Shown here: piece by piece, positions 1 to 5,263 of the stretch
Position numbering within the stretch: the stretch's first letter is position 1
How the letters are laid out: every line of letters begins with the position of its first letter
Assembly (NCBI GenBank): GCA_947073895.1
Contig: CAMTNN010000048.1
Location: 1-9,098, forward strand
Reading direction: 5' to 3'
Length of the DNA stretch: 9,098 bases
From: an uncultured cyanobacterium
Lineage (GTDB): Bacteria; Cyanobacteriota; Vampirovibrionia; Gastranaerophilales; Gastranaerophilaceae
Translations under genes and position numbers: made by a program
Notes under the pieces: model-generated
The model's input: only the letters and a program-made list of their open reading frames with translations
Told to the model about the DNA's origin: nothing
Database searches by the model: none

Positions 1-346
1 TTTCAATTTTTTCCTTAATACGAGTTGCTTTACCTGAACGTTCTCTCAAGTAGTATAACTTAGCACGTTTTACATCACCGCGTCTAAGAACTTGGATTTT
101 TTCAATACGTGGAGAGTATACTAAGAATACACGTTCAACACCAACACCTTGGAATACTTTTCTTACAGTAATTGTTTTGTTGATACCAGAACCATGCTCA
201 GCAATGATAGCTCCTTCATAAGCTTGGATTCTTTCTTTATTACCTTCTACGATACGGCAGAATACTTTAACAGTATCACCAGGATTCATTTCTGGTAATT
301 CACGAGTTGTGTATTCAGCTTCTAAATTTTTAATAATAGGATTCAT
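1..346 (-). CDS. rplS: 50S ribosomal protein L19, partial (C-terminus beyond left edge)
   Basis: L19 is a large-subunit ribosomal protein at the interface with the 30S subunit. Translating the minus strand from the ATG at 344-346 gives 115 residues with no stop before the edge. It begins MNPIIKNLEAEYT and carries the L19 signatures: NPGDTVKVFCRIVEGNKER, the FQGVGVERVF stretch, YSPRIEKIQVLRRGDVKRAKLYYLRERSGKATRIKE. L19 is usually about 115-120 residues, so only a few codons are missing. An AAGGAAT Shine-Dalgarno lies just upstream of the ATG. It is divergent from the 551 gene, and a promoter is proposed at 391-419. Identity is certain from conserved motifs; the missing end lies outside the window. 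Confidence 0.97.
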   Translation of the reverse strand, partial: MNPIIKNLEAEYTTRELPEMNPGDTVKVFCRIVEGNKERIQAYEGAIIAEHGSGINKTITVRKVFQGVGVERVFLVYSPRIEKIQVLRRGDVKRAKLYYLRERSGKATRIKEKIE

Positions 347-390
347 TTTTGCTATTCCTTATATTTTGACTATCTTATACATTTGGTTCT

Positions 391-419
391 ATCGTAAAAT
401 AAACAAATTAAAATTACAA
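391..419 (-). promoter_or_regulatory. Putative sigma70-type promoter of rplS
   Basis: On the minus strand TTGTAA (414-419) and TACGAT (391-396) are separated by 17 bp. The predicted start near 384 leaves a leader of about 38 nt with the AAGGAAT ribosome binding site. Assigned by pattern only. AT-rich DNA yields such matches by chance, but spacing and position fit the only gene it could serve. Confidence 0.45.
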
Positions 420-457
420 GTAGTCATTAAAATTTTTCAAAGAATTGTAAACATTTT

Positions 458-486
458 TTTACTTTTGTAACAATTTAAGCTAAAAT
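458..486 (+). promoter_or_regulatory. Putative sigma70-type promoter of the 551 gene
   Basis: TTTACT (458-463) and TAAAAT (481-486) are 17 bp apart, giving a predicted start near 493 and a leader of about 58 nt. The same -35 variant, TTTACT with 17-bp spacing, recurs before rimP at 4664. The imperfect palindrome at 470-489 covers the downstream half of the spacer and the whole -10 box. Confidence 0.45.
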
Positions 487-489
487 TGT
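470..489. promoter_or_regulatory. 20-bp imperfect palindrome over a -10 box
   Basis: ACAATTTAAGCTAAAATTGT is self-complementary at 9 of 10 pairs, with an AGCT centre. It lies in the divergent rplS/551 intergenic region and contains the proposed -10 (481-486). A repressor bound here would block the 551 promoter. It is AT-rich, so chance symmetry is possible, and no matching family operator is recognised. Confidence 0.35.
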
Positions 490-550
490 CAAATAAAAAT
501 TTTTACAATCATTAACTACTACAGTCGATATGTGAAGAAAGGTTATTTGT

Positions 551-2032
551 TTGAATCCAATATCTAATACCAGTGGCTCAATGGCCAGATTTATAACAAA
601 TATGACAAAAAAAGATGCAATGGCTCCAATTGTTGCATTAGAGAGTGTTGTAGTTGCTGGAAGAACATGGCAAGCTTATAAAAGAGGTAAAGGCGACGAA
701 GCCAGAGAGCGTTTTTTGGAAGAAACAACCGGCTCTATCACCTGGTTATGCGGTGTTGCTGCCCTTAATGAACTTGGTGATAAACTTTTAGGTAAAATAC
801 TAAAAAAATCTGGTGCAAATTTTGATGTAGGAACAGACCACGTATTAAGACGACCTTTTGATAATTTCATGAAAAAAGTTGCACCAAAAGGATTCTCTGC
901 AAAACAGGTCGCATTATTAAAAGGTGCAAAAGTACTTTCCAGTGTTGTCCTAGCTAACTTATTTATTGGTTTTGTGGTACCACCAATCAACCACTACATT
1001 ACAAAAACTGTAAGTAACAATAAAAAAGACATCGAAAACCAAATAAAATCAAATTCGGAAACAAATACAGGACAAAATCCTTCTTTTAAAGGTGCTATCG
1101 GGGCATTAAACGTATTTACAAATGCTATAGAGAACACCAATACAGGAAAGCTTCTCTCAACTGACTTTGGTATTGCTGGTGGTAGAATGTACAACGCCAG
1201 AACAAAAGAAGAACGAAGAGAAATCGCATTTAGAGATTTAGGCTCGATTTATTTTTATATGTGGGCTCAAGGTCATATCGGAAACCTTTTAAACTTGATA
1301 GAAAGTGGTAAAGCAACAAGATTAAATCCATCTACAGTTGAAACCGTAGATAAATATTTACAAGAGTTCTTAAAATCTCATAACGGAGAAATGAGCGTTG
1401 AAGACTTTAAAAAAGCAGTTATAGGTAAAAAAGCATCAGAAATCAAACTACCTGAAAATATAAAATTTGAAGTAGAAAAACCATCTGCTTTAGCAAAACT
1501 GTTTAATTCAGAACCGCTTGAAGTTGTAAAAGTATGCGAACTTGAATCAATTATTACCGATTCGGAATTAATGTCAAGAATTAGAAAAATGTCTGACTTA
1601 CAGCCAAGAAGATTATATAATTCTGTAATTACAAAGCAACAACTTTTAGATGCAATAAATAATGTAAAAATTACTGATCCACAACTTCTTAGCAAAGCAT
1701 ACAATGAATTTACAGGCGGAGCTGCCAGTAATGACTTTAAATTTGTTTCAAACAGCAAACTTGAAAACCTTAAAAAAGAAATGATTGAATATGCAGAAAC
1801 AATTTGCAAAGAAGCAAAAGATGGTAAAGTCAATAATGACTTACTAAAGAAAGTTAAAAATAAAAATATGATGTATAACGGAATAAATTTTGCTGCCGGT
1901 TTCACAGTAGCAGCACTATTCTTATCCACGTTTATTCCGAAAATTCAATACTATATAACAAGAAAAACAACAGGCGTTAACGCATTTCCTGGCACATATG
2001 ACTATGAACAGAGCAAAAATTTAGTTGCATAA
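551..2032 (+). CDS. Predicted membrane protein with duplicated membrane-exit box, function unknown
   Basis: The 493-aa product matches no enzyme family I recognise. The TTG start at 551 is preferred because AGAAAGG lies 8 nt upstream; the next in-frame ATG (581) lacks a good ribosome binding site. A moderately hydrophobic segment lies at about residues 24-37 and another at 61-80. Two clear membrane segments lie at about 127-145 and 444-462. Both clear segments end in the same box, A-x-L-F-[IL]-x3-[VI]-P-x-I-x2-Y-I-T-[KR] (135-152 and 454-471). Between them is a long, charged, probably soluble region with an aromatic YFYMWAQGH stretch (234-242). No signal peptide or catalytic motif is evident. 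The gene ends 1 nt before the -35 box of the next promoter and has no terminator of its own. The style resembles uncharacterised Gastranaerophilales membrane proteins (inference). Confidence 0.85.
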   Translation: MNPISNTSGSMARFITNMTKKDAMAPIVALESVVVAGRTWQAYKRGKGDEARERFLEETTGSITWLCGVAALNELGDKLLGKILKKSGANFDVGTDHVLRRPFDNFMKKVAPKGFSAKQVALLKGAKVLSSVVLANLFIGFVVPPINHYITKTVSNNKKDIENQIKSNSETNTGQNPSFKGAIGALNVFTNAIENTNTGKLLSTDFGIAGGRMYNARTKEERREIAFRDLGSIYFYMWAQGHIGNLLNLIESGKATRLNPSTVETVDKYLQEFLKSHNGEMSVEDFKKAVIGKKASEIKLPENIKFEVEKPSALAKLFNSEPLEVVKVCELESIITDSELMSRIRKMSDLQPRRLYNSVITKQQLLDAINNVKITDPQLLSKAYNEFTGGAASNDFKFVSNSKLENLKKEMIEYAETICKEAKDGKVNNDLLKKVKNKNMMYNGINFAAGFTVAALFLSTFIPKIQYYITRKTTGVNAFPGTYDYEQSKNLVA

Positions 2033-2033
2033 C

Positions 2034-2062
2034 TTGACAATTTGTTAGGCACGCCTTACAAT
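2034..2062 (+). promoter_or_regulatory. Near-consensus sigma70 promoter of the dtxR-like gene, predicted leaderless
   Basis: TTGACA (2034-2039) and TACAAT (2057-2062) are separated by exactly 17 bp, the best promoter match in the window. The -10 ends 6 nt before the ATG at 2069, so a start 7 nt downstream of it falls on the A of that ATG. The mRNA would then have no 5' leader, which agrees with the absence of a Shine-Dalgarno sequence. Confidence 0.75.
2042..2061. promoter_or_regulatory. Candidate operator for the adjacent DtxR/MntR-type regulator
   Basis: TTGTTAGGCACGCCTTACAA is symmetric at 8 of 10 pairs (TTGT/ACAA arms and AGGC/GCCT core). It fills most of the promoter spacer and overlaps the -10. 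Its left half contains TTAGG, as in known DtxR/IdeR operators, and size and placement fit a dimeric repressor. Autoregulation is inferred from position; binding has not been shown. Confidence 0.55.
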
Positions 2063-2068
2063 TAATTT

Positions 2069-2437
2069 ATGAATAGTAATTTAACATCTAGTCTTGAAGA
2101 TTATCTTGAAGTTATCTGCAACTTTGAAAGAGCAGGAAATACTGTACGAGCAGTAGATATTTCTAAAATACTTAATATTAGCCGAGCATCAGTTACTGAA
2201 GCATTGAAAAAGTTACATTCCAAAGGATTAATTGTTTATGACAAAACTATCAAACTGACTGATGAAGGTAGAGCAAAAGCACAAGACATTGTCTCCAAAC
2301 ATAGTATTTTACAACGCTTTTTTGAAGAAATACTTAAGCTTGATACAAAAGAAGCATCTGAAAATGCTTGTAGAATCGAACATGTCATATCAGATAATGC
2401 TTATCAGAAAATCAAAGACTTTATAAAACAAAGGTAA
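2069..2437 (+). CDS. DtxR/MntR-family metal-dependent transcriptional regulator
   Basis: The 122-aa product has the two-domain form of MntR: an N-terminal winged helix-turn-helix (about 1-70; recognition helix around SRASVTEALKKL, wing around DKTIKLTDEG) and a dimerisation/metal domain (about 71-122). The SH3-like third domain of DtxR is absent. Metal-site residues are D11 and E14 (as MntR D8, E11), H78, and C101-R-I-E104-H105, where Cys replaces MntR E99 as in DtxR C102. Such proteins bind Mn(II) or Fe(II) and then usually repress transporter genes. The ATG at 2069 is the only usable start: an in-frame TAA lies at 2063-2065, and no start codon follows before the metal ligands. There is no ribosome binding site, and the promoter suggests a leaderless transcript. 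Which metal it senses cannot be decided here. Confidence 0.92.
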   Translation: MNSNLTSSLEDYLEVICNFERAGNTVRAVDISKILNISRASVTEALKKLHSKGLIVYDKTIKLTDEGRAKAQDIVSKHSILQRFFEEILKLDTKEASENACRIEHVISDNAYQKIKDFIKQR

Positions 2438-2446
2438 TTTAAAATT

Positions 2447-3343
2447 ATGAACATACTTAAAATTGCAGGCAAGTTTCTTGACCAGCCAGTTTTGGTTGCA
2501 AAATTTCAAAAAACAGTACCATATATACTTACTGGAGGTGCAGGCATATACACCTATAATGAGGTAAAAAATGCTCCTCAAAATAAAAAACAAAAAACTG
2601 CAATAAGACTTGGAACAACAATGGCATTTACAGTTGCATCAGCAATTGCTGCACCCAAAATAACTGATAAATTATTTAGAGCAGAAAAGAATTTTGACAA
2701 AGATATATTAAAAAATAAAATTTTATCACCAAAAAAAATTAAAAGATTATATGAAACAATGGATAGGGACAGTTTTAATAAGCTAATTCCCGAACCTGAA
2801 AATATAACTTCTAAAGAAATTTTTTCAGAAATTGGCAGACTTTCATTATTTGGACTTATACCGGTAATTGGAGGCATCACAGGTGGAATACTTGGTGATA
2901 AATTGGCAAAGGAAAACTCAAAAGAGAAACTTGCAGACAAAATTAAAGAGGGTGCCTATCAATATCTCGCAAACATTTTTCTATGCAATATTGGAGCTGG
3001 TGCTGCGCTTGGAATTATGGAAAAACTCAATATTCGTTCAAAAACTCCTCGTGCATTAGCTATGATTGGTGGAATAATAACAACAGGTGTTATTGGAGGA
3101 AGTGCTATTGCCAATATCATCGGAGAAAAAATTATTAATCCTATATTTAAGTCAAAAGCCGAATTTACACCAAGACACCCTGAAGCTCTTGATATTGGTT
3201 TACATACTGATGATATTGCAACAGTAGCTGTAATGTCCGGATTAAAATGGATAGAACCAGCATTGCCACTAATGTATGCCGTTTCAGGTTACAGAGCAGG
3301 AATAGGTTATCGAAATTCAAAAGAAAAATGTAACGAAATGTAA
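2447..3343 (+). CDS. Glycine-rich multi-pass membrane protein in operon with the metalloregulator
   Basis: The 298-aa product is in no family I can name. The ATG start lies 9 nt after the regulator's stop, with AAAGG 12 nt upstream, so the two genes are very probably co-transcribed. Likely membrane segments are at about 23-37, 52-70, 131-150 (a glycine-zipper run with GGITGGILG), 170-191 and 203-227 (IGGIITTGVIGG). A charged loop with the regulator-like length of 60 residues lies at about 71-130. The C-terminal part (241-290) contains RHPEALDIGLHTDD, with His and Asp residues that could bind metal (speculative), then a further hydrophobic stretch at about 266-280. Operon position makes a role in metal uptake, efflux or storage worth considering, but no known transporter signature is present. 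A quite different envelope role is equally possible. No terminator follows. Confidence 0.85.
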   Translation: MNILKIAGKFLDQPVLVAKFQKTVPYILTGGAGIYTYNEVKNAPQNKKQKTAIRLGTTMAFTVASAIAAPKITDKLFRAEKNFDKDILKNKILSPKKIKRLYETMDRDSFNKLIPEPENITSKEIFSEIGRLSLFGLIPVIGGITGGILGDKLAKENSKEKLADKIKEGAYQYLANIFLCNIGAGAALGIMEKLNIRSKTPRALAMIGGIITTGVIGGSAIANIIGEKIINPIFKSKAEFTPRHPEALDIGLHTDDIATVAVMSGLKWIEPALPLMYAVSGYRAGIGYRNSKEKCNEM

Positions 3344-3426
3344 CAATATTCCCTTAAATCCTAAAGTTTTGGCCCAATAATGCCGTAATACATAGAAAGG
3401 GACAAACAAAAAGGAAGCAAACGAAA

Positions 3427-4560
3427 ATGGGAATGGCGGCATCACAAGCACGCTTGCTGAGTCTTACAGCAAGAATACATGATGTAGAGTACCAGGCACA
3501 ATCTATCCAGAATGCCAAGGTACAGCTCGCTACGCAGTCTGACCAAGTTTACAACGAATACGTGGCTGCGTTAGACGCTCAGACTTTGACTGTTGCAATG
3601 ATTGATAACGGTCAAACATCCCGTGTTACTGCTAACTTCAACAATTTATTCTCAACAAATAGAGTAACCCCTTCTGATGGAAGTGTTTACGGCTTACGCA
3701 ACGAACGTGGTTTATTAGTAGTAGAAAGCGCTGTTTATGATGCTTACAATCAATACCAAGGTCAAGACGCATTTGCATTCGCAACAGCTATGTTAGGTGG
3801 AGAAATGAATGCAGCTACTAATACTGACAGTATTATAAAAGCTAAAGAAGAAGCTATTTACGACAGACATAAAGCTGATAAAGAAACTGAATCTAAACTT
3901 GCAGGATATAGAAAAGCTCTTACTGATTATGTTGGAGAAGACAAGGATATATACGACGATTCATCCGTTCCTGAAGACAAAAAAGAGGCTTATGAAGGAA
4001 CTCTTCAAAACTACAGAGACGAATTATACAGACTTTATGGTAAAGAAATTTGTACAGAAAAGATTGAGCTAGATAACGTACCTGGCAATGACGCATCTAT
4101 GGCAGAATCACAATATGATACTGATAAATTCAATTTCTTCATCAATTTATTCAACCAGATTAAAATGTGCGGTGGATGTGTTCCAATTTCTGACTATAAC
4201 GGAAGCTTTGGCGATGCTGCAAACAACAGCGAATGGTTAACATCAATGATTCAATGCGGTAAATTTACTATTGAAACATTTGAAAAAGACAAAAACGGCA
4301 AATATACAATGAACACAACTTCTCCAAGCTCTGATACTTGCATTGGCTACACAGAAGTTTCTGCTGTTGATTCAACTGCTGTTAAAAAAGCTGAAGCTAA
4401 GTACGAAAAATCACTTAAAGATATTGATAAAAAAGACAAAGCACACGATATGACATTGTCAAAACTTGAAACTGAACGTCAAGCATTAACTACAGAATAC
4501 GATTCAGTTAAAAAAGTAATTTCAGATAATATCGACAGAACATTCGGTATATTCTCTTAA
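3427..4560 (+). CDS. MGMAASQAR-type helical protein with conserved-looking ends, function unknown
   Basis: The 377-aa product begins MGMAASQARLLSLTAR and continues as a helical stretch to about residue 55. It ends in a second charged helix (about 314-372; KLETERQALTTEYDSVKKV) and the tail RTFGIFS. The middle is a variable-looking, Asp/Tyr-rich region with five cysteines (C209, C248, C251, C277, C305), including C-G-G-C at 248-251. It has no hydrophobic signal peptide or membrane segment. From memory, the N-terminus matches a family repeated in Gastranaerophilales genomes. Helical termini around a variable core recall flagellin or hook-associated proteins, but I see no real flagellin signature. 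AAGGA lies 11 nt before the ATG, with a second SD-like AGAAAGGGA further upstream. The first 174 nt are 48% GC, well above the DNA that follows. A terminator at 4606 ends the unit. Confidence 0.88.
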   Translation: MGMAASQARLLSLTARIHDVEYQAQSIQNAKVQLATQSDQVYNEYVAALDAQTLTVAMIDNGQTSRVTANFNNLFSTNRVTPSDGSVYGLRNERGLLVVESAVYDAYNQYQGQDAFAFATAMLGGEMNAATNTDSIIKAKEEAIYDRHKADKETESKLAGYRKALTDYVGEDKDIYDDSSVPEDKKEAYEGTLQNYRDELYRLYGKEICTEKIELDNVPGNDASMAESQYDTDKFNFFINLFNQIKMCGGCVPISDYNGSFGDAANNSEWLTSMIQCGKFTIETFEKDKNGKYTMNTTSPSSDTCIGYTEVSAVDSTAVKKAEAKYEKSLKDIDKKDKAHDMTLSKLETERQALTTEYDSVKKVISDNIDRTFGIFS

Positions 4561-4605
4561 TAAAATTTTCCTTTTTAAATTTAATAATCCCTTTTCCCTT
4601 TTTCC

Positions 4606-4636
4606 GCTTGAGTTCCCTAAACTCAAGCTTTTTTTT
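4606..4636 (+). terminator. Intrinsic terminator after the 377-aa protein gene
   Basis: A perfect 9-bp stem (GCTTGAGTT at 4606-4614 with AACTCAAGC at 4620-4628) with a 5-nt CCCTA loop is followed by eight T residues (4629-4636). It lies 46 nt after the stop codon. Confidence 0.92.
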
Positions 4637-4663
4637 AATTTTTGGACTTTAAAAACTCACCTC

Positions 4664-4692
4664 TTTACTTTTTTATTAATTTCTGTTAAACT
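4664..4692 (+). promoter_or_regulatory. Putative extended -10 promoter of rimP-nusA
   Basis: TTTACT (4664-4669) and TAAACT (4687-4692) are 17 bp apart, with TG at 4684-4685 giving an extended -10 (TGnTAAACT). The predicted start near 4699 lies downstream of the preceding terminator and upstream of the leader hairpin, so the operon has its own promoter. Confidence 0.55.
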
Positions 4693-4712
4693 GTTTGTGT
4701 CAATAGTTTCTT

Positions 4713-4743
4713 AAAAGAAGAACGGTTTCCCCGTTCTTCTTTT
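4713..4743 (+). promoter_or_regulatory. Terminator-like hairpin in the rimP-nusA leader (candidate attenuator)
   Basis: AAAAGAAGAACGG (4713-4725) pairs perfectly over 13 bp with CCGTTCTTCTTTT (4731-4743) around a 5-nt loop. Read as a terminator, a 9-bp core stem is followed by TTTTATTT, with a matching A-tract on the left. It sits between the proposed promoter and the AAGGAG ribosome binding site (4748-4753). It is unlikely to serve the upstream gene, which has its own terminator at 4606. Confidence 0.65.
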
Positions 4744-4757
4744 ATTTAAGGAGTGTT

Positions 4758-5240
4758 ATGAAACAAGATATTAACCGTTTTGAAATCTTAGAGAAAATCA
4801 CACCGCTTATTGAAAACACTGCAATGCGTTACAATTTGATTCCAATTGAGATTGAATTCACAAAAGAGAATCATAGATGGTTTCTAAGAATATATCTTTA
4901 TTCTTATGAAAAAGACGTTACTCTTGACGATTGCGAAAAGGTTACAAGAAGCTTAAACGACTTTTTGGACGAACTTGTTCCAGTTAAATACTACCTTGAG
5001 GTTTCTTCTCCTGGCTTGGAACGTAAATTCAAATCTGATAAAGAATTTGTAATATTTAAAGGCAGAAGAATCAGTTTGAAGTTAAAAACTCCACTTGAAG
5101 GTGAAACAGAAAAAATTTTTAAAGGCGAAATTCTTGACTGGGATGATAATGAGGGTTTAAAATTCTTCCGTTTTGATGATGGAGAAGAATTACAAATTCC
5201 TAAAGAAAACATCCAGTCTGCAAAATTATATATTGATTAA
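4758..5240 (+). CDS. rimP: Ribosome maturation factor RimP
   Basis: RimP helps assemble the 30S ribosomal subunit. The 160-aa product has the family's usual length and landmarks: LRIYLYSYEKDVTLDDCEKV followed by SLNDFLDE in the N-terminal domain, the hallmark YYLEVSSPGLERKF (about residues 78-91), then a C-terminal beta-barrel-like domain ending in IPKENIQSAKLYID. AAGGAG lies 4 nt before the ATG, the strongest ribosome binding site here. The gene is followed 23 nt later by nusA, the standard bacterial order. A promoter and a terminator-like hairpin precede it, so expression may be controlled by attenuation. Confidence 0.96.
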   Translation: MKQDINRFEILEKITPLIENTAMRYNLIPIEIEFTKENHRWFLRIYLYSYEKDVTLDDCEKVTRSLNDFLDELVPVKYYLEVSSPGLERKFKSDKEFVIFKGRRISLKLKTPLEGETEKIFKGEILDWDDNEGLKFFRFDDGEELQIPKENIQSAKLYID

Positions 5241-5263
5241 TAATTAAGAAAGGAATATTGATA

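Noticed and set aside
347..384. L19 autoregulatory leader RNA before rplS
   Set aside because: The predicted leader is under 40 nt and I see no stable stem of the kind described in other phyla.
1378..1929. Long minus-strand frame inside the 493-aa gene
   Set aside because: Ser/Phe-rich composition typical of an antisense shadow of Lys/Glu-rich AT-rich coding DNA; no ribosome binding site or recognisable domain.
3370..3384. Sigma54-like element (TTGGCCC followed by TGCC) before the 377-aa gene
   Set aside because: The GG to GC distance is one base short of the required spacing and the TTGC half is TGC only. No sigma54 gene or activator is visible either.
4561..4757. tRNA or small RNA gene before rimP (as metY in E. 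coli)
   Set aside because: Only the terminator, promoter and leader hairpin are visible; no cloverleaf or TPsiC-arm sequence.
5258..5263. TTG start two codons upstream of nusA ATG
   Set aside because: It would lie only 3 nt from AGGA. The ATG at 5264 has proper spacing and gives the normal NusA N-terminus.
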